A stretch of DNA of 64,000 nucleotides, from the NCBI RefSeq assembly GCF_029962835.1, contig NC_080577.1, positions 8,408,501 through 8,472,500 of the forward strand, read 5' to 3'. Origin of the DNA: Magnolia sinica. Lineage: Eukaryota > Streptophyta > Magnoliopsida > Magnoliales > Magnoliaceae. Both the position numbers and the translations under genes were made by a program. The notes below the pieces were generated by a model, which was given only the letters and a program-made list of their open reading frames with translations, was not told the DNA's origin and searched no databases. Shown here piece after piece: positions 44,406 to 56,569 of the stretch; positions within the stretch are counted from its first letter, which is position 1; each line of letters begins with the position of its first letter.

Positions 44406-47400
44406 CTGTCTAATAAATTTTTAACTATCCCATAGCTTAATTCTTAGTTCATCACAAAATCTAGATCGGAACCATCATTTGCACCATTTAACTTAAATTG
44501 CTTGTGTGATTTGTACACATGGCCACATGTATTATGAATGGTCCAAATTTGGTCAAACATGGGTAATTAGGAATAATCCTGGGCTTATTAAAGTTGTACT
44601 TGACTCGAGTTGATTAAACACTTGTGATCCCTTAAACTACACGAATTAGGATAAGACTTGTGAAAGTTAATTTGATTGTCCAGCATGTTAATATGATAAG
44701 GTGATTTAGAAGGGGAGGCTTAATCCTTTAAAATGTGATCTTTTTTATCTGTAGTGAGGATTTTTCTTTTAACGAGATAGCGTATTAGGTTTGTCAATGA
44801 ATTAATCATAGATGGATAAGATTTAATATAAAGCACTAATCATTAATTTTATTGATTAAAGAAGAACAGTACAATCAATGAATGAAAAAGTTAAACTAAG
44901 CAAAGAAACAAAGATAATATTGCCTATATGGACATAATAATCAAGGCGTGCAGTTTGCACGACATAACTGTTGCAATTTTCCAAGTAAGTACTCAGTAAT
45001 TAATAGGATCTAATGATTGAGGTTGTGGATATTTATCCTACTCCTAAAGCGTGTTGTAACGATGACATTAGATTGTGGTGAACAAAAGTGAAAATCAAAA
45101 CTGACAAGAAGAAAAGAAAAGAAAAACTAAGATAAGTAGGATTAATGATGCAGGGACATGTGATGACCTAACCCTAGATACATGTATAATTAGGTTAAAG
45201 AATATTCAAATAAATACACCAATTAACTAACTGTTTCTAATCAAAGGAATTAGGTAAATCTTAATACAAAGATGATGTTATTCCGTCAGAATCATGCCCT
45301 TTAGTATAAGATCACATAAACAGTTAAAATGGATGACCTTGAGATATGAGGATATCCCATATCTAGCATAAGTTAGTTCACGATTAAGCTTGGATCTGAT
45401 TCTATTGACTAACCATTTATCTTTTTATTCGAACTAGAAAGGGGATATCCAGAGAGAAACGAAAGGGGTGAAGGATGAGGGGTTCGAGATGAAGAAGGTA
45501 TATGTCCTTTTATTGTCAAAAGAAAAGAATGGGGATGATTCTTACCTTTTCCTGCACCTCAAAGATCTTAGAAAGAAGAAAACTTGAAATTAGGGTGGAA
45601 TCCTCGATACCAAAGGGCCAATCCTAAAACCCTAATTTTTTGAATAAAGAGGAAAAAAAGAGATGAATTTATATTCATTCAATAATAATAAAAATAAGAT
45701 TTCTTACAACGTATATATAAGCTATGGAAAAAGTAAAAGTGCATTAAAGCCCTTGAAAATAAGAAAATAACAAAAAAAAGAAGACGGAAAACAAAGAAAA
45801 TACAATAAAACCCATGAAATAAGGAAAAGAATAAAAAAAAAAGTCTAAAACCAAAACACCCGTATAGTAGGGTGTGAAATCTGACTCATGGATCTATGGT
45901 CAGGGTGTGGTCATGCTGCTCTTGCACTTGTAGAGCGTCAGAAAATGGGTCTGATAGACTCAACGTCCATCCACATTAACTCCTCCACTTCTGTACTTTA
46001 TCAGCGACGCCTCCTCCTCTAGTACACTCTAAATAGTGTACCACTGATGTCCGCATCAATTACACTATAAAGATTGATTGCCAATGTGTAGCAAGGGCTT
46101 GGAGCTCTTCGTCGAATGCTGCTTTTATAGACTTGGAAGGATGGTGGGCTAACTGAGGTTTTCGCAACGTGAGAGATTTATATAGTTGGCCATGTAAATC
46201 TCATTGATTTTCCATATAAGCCTAATCAATTGTGTTAGGACACGTGTATAAGAGATCATGTATGCCCCTTATAGTCGTGCGCATGATGGTTTACTCGAAT
46301 CTCATCTAATTAAGGCTCTTGGATAAAAAATTTGTTGGAGTTCTCACATTATTGGGCTCTTACATCTAAAGAGAGTTACTTTATGTAGGACTTTAGTATT
46401 TAATGCTTGTAGAGAGACTTGCTTTAATGAGACTTTAATACTTAATGCATACAGAGAGACTTACTTTAATGAGACTCTAGCACTTAATGCTCCCACATGT
46501 ACTCTTTAATTCCTTCATTTGAATTTTATCTACATCACGTGTGTCATCTTATGGATTGTTTAATTTACTCGTGATTTGATATAAACAATGACCCCACATC
46601 TCTTTACATTGTAAAGAGATGTTGAATGGCTTTTGAAAGTTCTTTGTCCAATTGATTGTTGGGACGATCATTTTAGTTGTTAAATAGGATAATCTAGCAA
46701 TTAATTTGACCATTGATATATTGCATTTTGCTATTTTTACTAAAATTTAGTTTATATTTTCAATAATATTAGTAGTGGTATTAAATTAGTTTTGTTGATA
46801 TTTTTATTGCTATATTTACTCTTTGCTCTATATTTCTTATTATTATATAAATCTAGAAGTGGTGTAGCTTATGCTACATGACTTAGGCCTCAAGCTTGAG
46901 AAGGGTGAATGCTTTGCTATACCTTATTCCCTATTTAAAACATTGGAACTAATAAAGAACCTAGCTCCTTTTTAAGAGGATTTATGCAAGTGTTTGATAG
47001 TTTTCTGCCATTTTAGAAATAGTGGTGACGACTCATGATAATGCAAGATGGTTTGGAGAATTTTCTTGTATTTTGAAGTATATTTCATTACTTGGAAATA
47101 AGGTTTAAATAGAGGAATATAATGTGTATACAAAAAATAATAATGGATATACATAAAAGGTAATAAAAATTACATTTATGTATGATTATCCTATACATGG
47201 AAAGAATCCATATATAACTACTGGAAAATAGTCAAATGAATAATGCAGACTCTGGAAATTTATGAAAGGGCTATACCAAGTGATGGTGGACCACTATCTT
47301 TAAAATGGGGTGGATTTTTCCATCTTGAGAAATAGAAGGATTCATATACCATCCAACCAAGCATCTACTCTGCCAGGGAACAGGATTGCTTACATATGGG

Positions 47401-50400
47401 GTAAAATCCCAACTGCTTTCTTTGGGACCGTACGATATAGCTGGCTCCTGGCAACCGGCCCTGTTTTGGCCGGACCTGACCCTGGTTCGAATATTGATTG
47501 GGCCATGCATGCCAGGTCCAACCCTGGATCATGGGCCAAGTTAATAGGTCCATGCTCAAGTTCATTGGCCCAGGCGGATTGCCTGGCTCATTGCCACCTG
47601 TAGGTGTGGCTAGTGTTGGCAAAAGGCTAGGCACCTGGTTTTAGGCTGGATGTCTATGGGCCAGTCCTGAGCCTGCATATATGGCTTGATCAATGTTGGG
47701 CCCGGGTTGGGCTTAAGTTAGCTCGATTTAGAATGGTCTAACCCAGCTCAGCCAGCACAACTTCATATGTACTTGATGAAGGGTCAATGAGGTAAATTTT
47801 CGGCCAGGCCAGTCAAGTCGGGCAGGCCAGGTGCAATTTTTATACTTTGTATGTATGTATGATACTAATCTTCACAGGCTGCCACAAATTCCTGAGAGGA
47901 TCTCTTTTTTTGGTCGGAGAGATTGGCATCAATGATTACTTCTACCTGTTCAATAATGGATCGAGCTTAGAAGTGATCCGGACCTACGTTCCTCAAGTTG
48001 TTAGTACCATTGGTTCCGCAGTCCATGTGAGTAGTAAAAAGAAGATGAATTCTTTCTTTTTCTTTGTGATCACATTCCATCAATCCATTTAACTTTGATT
48101 ATTGGATTTCAATTGCAGACGCTGATCGAACGTGGGGCCATGACACTTGTGGTCCCAGGAGGTCCACCGATTGGCTGTTCTGCCTTAATTCTCACAATTG
48201 GAGCGAGCTTGAACAAGGATGACTATGACAAAGAAACTGGCTGTCTAAAGAGATGGAATGAGTTAGTCCAGTATCACAACGATCGACTGCAAATAGAGCT
48301 GGACCGGATGCGGGACCTCCACCCTCATGCCACCATCATCTACGCTGATTATTACAATGCTGCATTCCGTGTCTTCCGCTCTCCTCTCCAGTTCGGTGCG
48401 TTCTTTGCCTCCTTTGGTACTTAGTTAATGAGGCCAATGAACCAACCCACTCATGAATTTACACTTAGGGGTGCAAATGGGTCAGGCTGAGGTGGGCCTG
48501 TATTTGACCCATTTAATAATAAGGTCAGAATTTTGGCCGTGGATCCAATCCATTAAAATTCCGTTGGACATGAGTCGGGTCTAAGTCAAAGAAAAAACTG
48601 ACTTATTTATTTAGGAAGCGGATTCCCTGGAGGCAGGGAATGAGTATATGTTTTATATCCCTGCTCTCTCTCCATTTTTCCAGCTCATTTTGGTGCATGA
48701 GCCTAAAACGAAGCAGATCCAAAGGACAGGTGGACCATATTACAGACAATGTGACTGTTGAAACCTTCCTAGGGCCCACGGTGATGTTTATTTACCATAC
48801 AACCTGTTGATAAGGTCACACAGACCTTGCGGAAGGGAAAACATAAATATCAGCTTGATCTAAAACTTGGTTTTCCCTAAGAAGTTTTTAATGAGCATTT
48901 AATCATATTATTTCTGGTGGTGTGGCCCACTTGAGCTTTTGATCTGACTTCATTTTTAGCCTCATGCCCTAAAATGAGCGTGGTTAAACGGATGGATAGC
49001 GTGGTTAAAAAAAAAATATACATCACGGTGGGCCCTACAGCGCCTGCCAGGGTCACTTGACAAATCTCTTCCATTTATTCAATGGTTCGGGTCTAGGTCT
49101 AGGGGACCTGACCCATATATCTCATGGTTGGGGTACAAAAATACCTAGTGTTCTTTCACACAGTTTCAACACAATTTCCTCCTAAGCCCAAAACGCCTAT
49201 TTGGATTCTAACTCAGATGGGTCGAGTACGCGGTTGGATTTCTAATTTTCTACTTACCCTAGGTTGTATTAATTAATTGAGAAAGATGCTCCAGTGCTCT
49301 CTAATCACTTATGAGTTATAGTGCTCCTGGTTGCATTCATTCACTTGGACAATTCAATAGATCGACCTGAACCATCAGATCACTGCAGAACACATTTTAA
49401 TGAAAAACTAATCAGATGATCCAATGCATCCTTGATTTTGGCCTTATTTTCTCTAACAATTCCTTCTCTAAACCATGGATTTGGCCTTATTTTCACGGGC
49501 CGTCCCTTTTCCAAATCATGGATGGGGTGGTTGCAATTGCCTAACAAAAGTGATTCTTCAAAATCATGGCAATCCATGATGGGTCCTAGCAAATAGATGG
49601 ATCAAATTGTTAAGTGGACCAATTTTTGTGTAAACAATCTTGACCCTCGATATTAAAGTCCATTGATCAAATGGTTAATATTTGTCAGATTGATGTGATT
49701 TTTTCTTAATTACCCATGTGCTTTGGATATAAACAATCTTTCATTTGTTTCTTATTAAAATTTCACTACAACATGGCATTATCTGAGTCATTAGATTTGA
49801 CATGGTTAGACCAGACGTAAACAGTCCAAGCTTGGGTTAGGTCTATTTTTGAAAAATCACAAACCCCAGTTAAAATCCAAGTCTGAGTTACGTTGATGTT
49901 GAGAGGTTCGAACCTGGCCCATTTAGCAATTGATGAGGTTAAACTTTTAGACCCAAACTTGCTCCGCGGGTTCGAATTTGGACCCTGACCCACTTATCAA
50001 TGGGCAGGGTCCTACAACCTATCACCTCAACCCATTCTTTGCACATGTACCTGATGTGTCAATGTAAGAAACATACCACATGCAGCAGACAATTCTAGCC
50101 ACCGCATCTGTTGCAGACTATAAATAGAAAAACAGTCAGCATCTTCCATTCCAAGGGAAAAATTGTAGATGAAAAGTCTAGGAATGCGCAACTAGTGGGG
50201 TTTTTGCACAGTAAGCCATTGGTGGTAAGCCCAACCAGATTCACTGTCCATAACGGCAATTAAGCACACTCATGTGTTGATGTTACTGCATTTCAGGATT
50301 TAGCAAGGGAGCACTCTCCGCATGCTGCGGAGCGGGCGGGCCTTACAATTACAACTCCTCTTTCGGGTGTGGTACCCATGAAGCACGAGTCTGCAAGGAC

Positions 50401-50514
50401 CCATCGCTGTATTTTAACTGGGATGGCGGCCACCCGACAGAAGCTGGGCATAGATTGATAGCAGACGCTGTAATCAGTGGACCATATGACTTACTAGTGC
50501 ATGCCTGCCACTAG
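42802..50514 (+). CDS. GDSL esterase/lipase, complete (5 exons), copy A
   Basis: Secreted SGNH-fold hydrolase of the plant GDSL family (sinapine-esterase/acetylajmalan-esterase-like group); the natural substrate cannot be told from sequence. Exons: 42802-43054, 43166-43384, 47878-48026, 48119-48395, 50297-50514; all introns GT-AG with matching phases; 371 aa, the usual length. Residues 1-24 form a hydrophobic signal peptide. Block I FSFGDSLTDTGN holds catalytic S41. Block II is QGANFAVAGAT (G108), block III GEIGINDY (N176) and block V WDGGHPTEAGH (D342, H345), so the active site is complete. The exon 2 acceptor is the CACAG|CT at 43165, chosen because it restores VDFIAQAFGLPLLPP. Intron 2 (4.5 kb) holds a MITE and a solo LTR; intron 4 holds a foldback MITE. 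Probably functional. Confidence 0.94.
43723..43781. repeat. (TA)n microsatellite, left part
   Basis: Nearly 60 bp of TA repeats; it continues at 44338-44401 on the other side of an inserted MITE. The matching tract in copy B (61269-61299) is uninterrupted. Confidence 0.92.
43782..44337. mobile_element. 556-bp MITE inserted in a (TA)n tract
   Basis: Ends GGAAAAGGTTCTATACGGTT and GGGAAAAGGTTCTATATGGT (reverse complement of the right side) continue as inverted repeats for about 85 bp (GAGCTCATGGGAACTCCCCA; CACCATGATGTATGTCGAAC). TA repeats flank both sides, so a TA (or larger TA-rich) target is likely, as in Tc1/mariner- or PIF-type insertions. Absent from the equivalent place in copy B. Confidence 0.85.
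44338..44401. repeat. (TA)n microsatellite, right part
   Basis: Over 60 bp of TA repeats to the right of the MITE. Confidence 0.92.
45146..46058 (-). mobile_element. solo LTR, probably Ty3/Gypsy, 913 bp
   Basis: Starts TGATGC and ends GCATCA (perfect 6-bp inverted ends with the TG...CA borders). It is flanked by ATTAA (45141-45145) and ATTAC (46059-46063), a 5-bp duplication with one difference. Copy B has one ATTAC at this place (TAAGCAACATTACGTTATAAAG) and no LTR. A TATATATAC promoter-like stretch and a leader-like tract read on the minus strand. No internal region remains, the normal outcome of recombination between two LTRs. Confidence 0.85.
46716..47877. other. intron 2 remainder of GDSL-A, no gene
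   Basis: AT-rich to about 47260, then GC-richer sequence with GGGCC(A/T)GG words at 47500-47860, possibly hAT-derived. Copy B homology ends at the left edge. No exon-like signal besides the exon 3 acceptor at 47877. Confidence 0.4.
48614..49072. mobile_element. GTGGGCCC foldback MITE with 9-bp TSD (GDSL-A intron 4)
   Basis: Contains the complete family: CCAGCTCATTTTGGTGCATGA, CCAAAGGACAGGTGGACC, CACGGTGATGTTTATTTACC, CAACCTGTTGATAAGGTCAC, CAGCTTGATCTAAAAC, CACGGTGGGCCC. The ends GGAAG... and ...CTTCC are bordered by ATTTATTTA (48605-48613) and ATTTATTCA (49073-49081), a 9-bp duplication matching at 8 of 9. A 9-bp duplication places this very abundant family with Mutator-like elements. Confidence 0.8.
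49082..50296. other. rest of GDSL-A intron 4, no gene
   Basis: GGGTC(A/T)GG and TTAGACC words near 49085-49140 and 49880-50000 look like worn hAT or retroelement ends. Nothing else recognised. Confidence 0.4.
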
Positions 50515-50867
50515 CATCACATCTTAAACATCCTTATTAGCATACCAAGAGCTAGAGTTTCAGGGCATCGGTGTAGCATATGGTATCATTGATATGTTAC
50601 ATAATGGCCAGTATAAATATATGTAGTTTGCAAATATGGTGAATGTCTTGTATGTGATTGTGATCGGTGGGCCGACACGATGTTTATGCCACAAGAGTGG
50701 AAATAAAAGTTATGGCTATTAGCACTTATTATCCAAAGGATTCTTCTAATGTCCACCACATGGTGGCATAATTGGTGAGCATGCTTGCCATCTAGACCGT
50801 TCAGTAGATGGGGTTTGAGTGAATCGGTATGCACTATACTTCCATGTGTGTAAAGTTATGTAGTTGG
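50515..50867 (+). other. 3' UTR and downstream of GDSL-A
   Basis: AT-rich sequence after the stop codon; AATAAA at 50702-50707 is a candidate poly(A) signal. Real transcript end unknown. Confidence 0.45.
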
Positions 50868-51590
50868 GGTGGCAATGGGTCGGATTTGAATTGGTTGGGT
50901 TAGCTCAAGCCCTATACATTTGCTAAACGGGCCAAGAATTTCAGCCAGAACTTGACTGACAACTCATTACCCTGTGGTCTGACCCGACCCACTTTTTTAA
51001 GCCAATGCCCGACCCAGCCTCCAATGGCAATCTGGTCAGCTTGACGGATCAAACCTGACCCTGCACGACTACATTCGTGCTTAGAAAATGGAATATGGGG
51101 TTAAATTAGTAATGTCTGCATGTCCAATTAATGGATATGTATGAATATGCATATGTATTTTGTATCTGCTAATTTGTTTAGGTCTTGGGCTGGGTCAGGT
51201 TAGGTTGCCTGGCTCAGCTCATTGATAAGTTATATTGCAGGTCGGGCTGTATAGGGTTCAACCCGAGCCTGACAAATGTAATTAAACGGGGCAAAGTATC
51301 AAGCATAAGCCAACCCACTTTGACTGGAACCTGCCTCAAAAGTAGGTCGGGACAGTTAACCTGTGGACTAATATGACTGATCTAGTTAAGCGGGCCACAT
51401 TGTTTAATCCGAATCTGATCCCAGGCTTCATGCTGCCTAATCCCAGCCCAAAATCCTATAGGTTAATCCAAGCTCAGCCTATGTTTGAAAAATAATCTAA
51501 AGTGTTGCCCATGCCCAGCCCACGTGACAATTAATCTGCCACTATCAGTCCGGCCCCACCCATGACCACTTGCACATGCACATATGAGCT
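50868..51590. mobile_element. hAT-like non-autonomous element (borders uncertain)
   Basis: Left GTTGGGGTGGCAATGGGTCGG matches the common plant hAT end. GGTCGGG/CTGACCC words repeat inside, and a right side with GTTGCCCATGCCCAGCCC (about 51505-51522) is roughly its inverse. No 8-bp duplication was found. The last ~100 bp recur at 35130-35230. Confidence 0.4.
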
Positions 51591-51591
51591 C

Positions 51592-53430
51592 TGTTGAGGA
51601 CTAAATCTAGATGGCCCTCTACTTCGATCCACAAACTCCGAGCCGCTTTAGCGTCTTGAACATGCATACTCACAATGAGCAAAGGAGACCCCGGTCTAGG
51701 CAGGGGACCCTCGGATGCCTAAGTCAGGTCAAGGGAATCTGAGTCTAAGTTTGGGTGTAGAGAGAGGGTGTGAGATGTTGCGTACCTGTAGCAATGAGAT
51801 CCCCTTGTATTTATACCTGCCTATCGGACGGTCTGGGTTCGTTAATCTCAACATGATTCACTTAATTAGTGGGATACTATGATCGTGAAGATATTGTCTG
51901 TAATCCAGGGATTGTGTAACGTATCGTGCCTTAGAGAGGCATATCTATGGGCGAGATATTCGGCAGTATCCGCTTAAGGCAGTTGCTTAGTTGAGTGCAT
52001 GGGATGTTCACATCTGGCCTTGGCCTCAGCTTGGGATCTCAGACTAAAGAGACCCTGACTTCGAGCCTTGGACCTTTGAGCTTTTCCCTCCGAGCACCGA
52101 GGCGGGTAGCGGATTTAACTAATTCATTTAGTTGAGTTTCCCCGTAACGGGCAACACGCAAATGTGGGTGGTTGGACGTTTTGTCTCTGGTCGAGCAGTA
52201 GTGGGACGACCCAAGGTCTTGCAAATAAGTTCCGGTCTGAGCTTCACACTGACTGTCCTGGCCTTAGATTATTTTGAACTGACAACCTCGGAGCAGGAGC
52301 GCAACTGGGGCCGAGCCGAGAATCATTTTTTCCTTTCAGGCGTTTTCACCATTCTAGATTATCTCTTATGCATCCGATCAGATTAAGATGGCGTCGGACC
52401 TCGGAATTGAAGGGGCTCGGATCTTCCTATAACAGAAGCCTCCTACTCTCCAAGTTCGCACATGGATTCGGAGAGTAAACATGTGCGGAAGATCAACAGC
52501 TTCCCCTGTCGTATCTTCCACGCGTATGGTTATAATCATGATTTTTATGTTGGAAGAGATACGTCCTCGGGGTTTTTTGTCCACGGGCTCACCTCCAGCG
52601 GATGCGTGGCGACGGTTAAGATCTCGAATAGTCGCTGACCCTATGGCTGATTGCCACGAATGCCATGAGAGACGTTCGAGCGATGCTTCCTCTGCTCGAG
52701 TGTCGTTTCTGCTACCTCGCGCTTGTTGCTCAATGTCAAAAGCACGCGGTCTGACAGAGCTTGATCCAGTGACCTACAGCTACGTGTGTTCCAAAGTCGG
52801 CTCGCGACGATTCGGCTGCGGCCATTGTGCTTAGCCATTAATGCAAAGGTCTCTCTCAGGCTATATAAACCCTAGCGCTTCGGAAACACTCCTCATTTTT
52901 GTGTTCTGAATTTGTGTGATTGCTGATTCCTTGAGGAGGCGATTTTCGGCGAAGGCGATTCCAGCCGATTTGAAGCTTCTGGCAGGGCGATTCCGACCGA
53001 TCAAGGGTTTTCGACAGAGGCGATTCCCGGTGACTGTCCGGTGAGTCCCCCCTTCTTCTAGCGCTTTTCTATTTCTCTTCTCTAAGAGATGTCAATCGAT
53101 TTGGATATGGTCCGAGAAGATTATGACCTGGATGACGATTCTGGGCCGGGAAGCTTGGATGACAGGAGAGGGGCATCTGAAGGCCCCTTAGAAGCAGTAC
53201 CTCTCTTTCACCAGCCGAGAAGGGACAAAGAAGTGGGGGCTCGGACGCGCCGTACAGGAAAAAAGAAAACCGCCCGAGCCTCCTGAGACTCTGTGGCGGG
53301 CTGTGCCGAGATGCCCGCGAGTGGGCAGGCCTCGGAGGTCATCCCGGGAGGCTCCGTGCTGGTGGAGTCCTAGATGGGATGGATCTGATCGGAGTTCGCT
53401 TCAATGCCTCTTTGGCTGACTTGAAACCTA
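51592..53430. mobile_element. LTR-retroelement-derived region, broken
   Basis: TGTTGAGGAC at 51592 looks like an LTR start. A TATA-type motif reads on the minus strand near 51810 (GTATAAATACAAGGGG), and another on the plus strand near 52861 (CTATATAAACCC), ahead of a short frame at 53089-53286 rich in Asp, Arg and Gly. The opposite orientations suggest two elements joined or nested. The LTR partners were not found. Fossil material. Confidence 0.45.
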
Positions 53431-56400
53431 AGGAATTTACCCGAGCCAACTCCGAAGGCGCACTTCATGGGATTCAGCTTCATCTGGTATTTTCGGGAGG
53501 ATGGCGAAGGTTCCTCTAAGGTCTGTTAAGTGGTCAGATGCCTTGATGCTCTTGACAAGCATGTCGTCGACATAAACCTCCATAGTGTGCCTAATCTGCT
53601 TGGTGAACATTTGATTTACCAGCTTTTGATATGTGGCCCCAACGTTCTTCAGGTCAAACGGCATGATTCGGTAATAGTAGAGTCCCTTGTTAGTGACGAA
53701 GGTAGTCTTCTGCCTGTCTGGGGGATGCATTGTGATCTGGTTATACCCGGAGTAGGCGTTTAGGAAGGAGAGTAATTCGTGCCCCGCTGTGCTGTCCACC
53801 AGCTGATTGTTCCGATGCAATGGGAAGCTATCCTTCTGACAGGCCTTGTTCAGATCCAAGTAATCCACACAGACCCGCCATTTTTCGTTGGCTTTCTTGA
53901 CGAGGACCACGTTTGCTATCTAATCGAGATAGTGTACTTCCTCTATGAAACCAGCGCCGAGCAATACAGAGACTTCATCGACTATGACTTCACCACTCGA
54001 CATCGAACGATCTTCTCTTCTACGTCATGGGTTTGTGATCTGGGTCCACATTCAGTCTGTGGACCATGACGTCTGGAGAGATCCCGGACATGTCTTTATG
54101 CGACCATGCTAAGACATCTCTGTGCTATCGTAGGAAGGATAGCATTTCTGACCGCTGCTCAGAATTCAATGATGTTCCGAGCTGAACAGTTCTGCTCGGT
54201 TCTGCCTTGTTGAGCGGTACTTTCTCTAGGTCTTCCACAGATGAGTCCTCCGCAGGTCTTCTGGAATTTAGAACGTTGACGGTGAGCACTTGCTTCACGA
54301 ACCCTTTCTTCACTGCTATCGCATAACATCTCCGAGCTTCGCATTAGTCACCTCGGAGGTAGCTTATTTCGCCCTCAGTGGGAAGTTTCATCATCAGATG
54401 ATAGGTGGAGACGACTGCCCTCATTGCATTGAGAGAAGGTTTGCCCAGAATGACATTATGTACTGATGACACATTGACAGCGAGGAAGTCTACCATGAGG
54501 GTGACTTGATGTTGTCTTTCTCCCGTAGTCACAGAGAGGGAGATGGCTCCCTCGGAGATCACCCTTTCCCTGGCAAAGACGTGTAGGGGGGTCTTCATAG
54601 GTCTGAGGCGTGACCTTAAAATTTTCATTCTTTTGAAAGCCTTGGAATAGATCACATTTGCTGAGCTTCCAGTGTCGACCAGGATGCAGTACACTTTGTG
54701 GTTGGCTATGGTCATAGTAACCACTAGGGCATCGTCGTGCAGATGTTAGATTGCACGCGCATCGTCTTCCGAGAAGGTCATACTGCACGGGCTGACCTGG
54801 AGTTCTTTGCTCGGCAGCTCGGTCATGTGGATGTAGTGTTCCGGATCAGACTTCCGAGAATGGGCTTTTCGAGCCCTATTAGAATCCCCTCCACCGGATG
54901 AGCCACCAAAGATGGTGCGAATTTCAACTGGCTCTTCTGTGGTGTTATTCGGCTGCTCTCGCTCTTCTTTCCGAGCAGTTCTCTTTTCCTTAGTATATCG
55001 GCGCAGATGACCCTTACGAATAAGGGTTTCGATCTCATCTTTGAGATCCACGTAATCGGTTGTGTTGTGGCCGTGATCCTGATGAAAATGACAATACTTG
55101 CATTTGTCTCGATGATCCGGGTTGGCCTTTATACAGATAGGCCAATTAAGAAGCTTGTGCTCTCTGATGTCCAATAGAATTTGTTCGATAGATGTGTTGA
55201 GGGGGGTGTAGGAATGGAATTTACCCTCTAGTTTTTTACTCGGACGACGATCGCGAGGAGCGCGGTCATCTGGTCCTTTGCTGGATAGCTGAGGTTCTTC
55301 TTCCTTGGCCTCTTCCCTTTGTCAGTCGGCTCTGTTACTTGAACATTCTTGCGGGCGTTGGGAAATTCCTCGGCGCTAGTATACTTTTGAGCTCTGGCGA
55401 CGAGGTCAGCTAACGTTTTTGGTGAATTCTTTCCAATGGAGAAGGTGAACTTTTCCTCTTTCAGATCACTGAACACGGCAAAGAGTGCCATCTTCTCGTC
55501 GTAGTCCTCCACCTGTAATGCTTCCTCATTGAATCGAGCGATGTAGTCTTTCAATGACTCCTTAGACTCTTACTTGATGGTGAACAAATGAGTATTCGGT
55601 TTCTGACTCTTCTTACCGCTTATGAATTGGGTAAAGAATAATCGGTTGAATTCTGCAAAGGAATAGTAAAAATTTGGGTTAGCTTGTTAGTACATTACCA
55701 AGGAACTTTTTTCTTCTTTTTTTTTGGGTTAGCTTGTTAGTACACACCTAAGTTTTTGGTTATTGTTTGTGGGTTATGCCTTTGGTTATGCTTATTACGA
55801 ATCAAACTGATGTTGAAAATCCTCCTCGTAGCATCCCATGATCGGAACTTGGCGAATGGGTGCTGGGAGCCGAGAATGGGGTTCTACGGAGGCTGTCGGC
55901 GCCGGATTCGGCGATCGGGAATTTTGTGAGCCCGGTTTTCGAGTTTGGGGCGTGACAGGAATCAATGGAGTTGGGTTTGAGCTGACGGTACCAACTCCGG
56001 GCGGATCCTGTGAGCGTGATTGAAAATCTCCTACACATCATTACGTCCGTCGCTGTCTGGATTTGCATCCACTAATGATAAGCCTCCACGTGCTCGGATG
56101 GGTCACCAGACCAAGGGTATTGGATGACGGGAGGTATCCGGAACCTCTGTGGCATCACCTTGCTCATAATCGCAGAGGTGAAGGGAGGCTCGGTCTCTTC
56201 TATCATTGCTTGAACGGCGGTGGGAACTGACGACGGCTGCTACTTCTTTTCTAACGTCAGAATCTTATTGTTGAGCTCTGCAAACCGTGTCTCCCACAAA
56301 TCTTTGTTTTCAGCCACCATCTCTTATGTGTTTGCTACTTCGGGAGTTCTTCTTCCCCTCCTCCTTTTTAACTCATGGCAGAGATCTATCGGTGCCAGGG

Positions 56401-56560
56401 CCGAGGTGATTGAGGCATTCGTCGAAACTCGAGTCGCTGTATTCTGGGCCGGAACTTGAATTTGGGTCGGGGGAGGGTTTTGAACCAAAGCTGGCGCCCG
56501 AGCGAGTTGACGTTGAGTTCCCTCAAGTCTCATACTCGGCGCAGAATGGGCTTCCACAAC
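53430..56560 (-). mobile_element. Ty3/Gypsy LTR retrotransposon, gag-pol remnant, broken
   Basis: On the minus strand, from right to left: gag-like sequence (about 56560-55230), a nucleic-acid-binding CKYCHFHQDHGHNT zinc knuckle (about 55100), an aspartic protease with VDTGSSANVIY (about 54690), and the first part of the reverse transcriptase with the YVDDM box (about 53550). RNase H and integrase are not seen and no matching 5' LTR is present next to gag. The element is a fossil with roughly half a dozen or more interruptions, clearly inactive and probably old. It separates the two duplicated GDSL copies. Confidence 0.9.
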
Positions 56561-56569
56561 CAGACCAAC

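Larger units (their letters stand above)
39609..46715. repeat. segmental duplication, copy A
   Basis: 39609-40880 aligns by eye with 58614-59890 nearly base for base (e.g. GAATGACCTTATAAACGGTT and CAGCGACGTTGG in both). 42562-43720 aligns with 59900-61250, including two exons, and intron blocks align up to about 46715 / 62455. Same orientation, offset about 19.0 kb at the left and 17.3 kb at the genes. The offset change is explained by insertions unique to one copy. Confidence 0.88.

Noticed and set aside
45146-46058. complete LTR retrotransposon
   Set aside because: Only one LTR with flanking duplication is present; no internal region, so it is called a solo LTR.
53089-53286. 66-codon acidic/basic open frame as a host gene
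   Set aside because: It follows an LTR-like promoter region and sits among LTR-element debris; no host family recognised.
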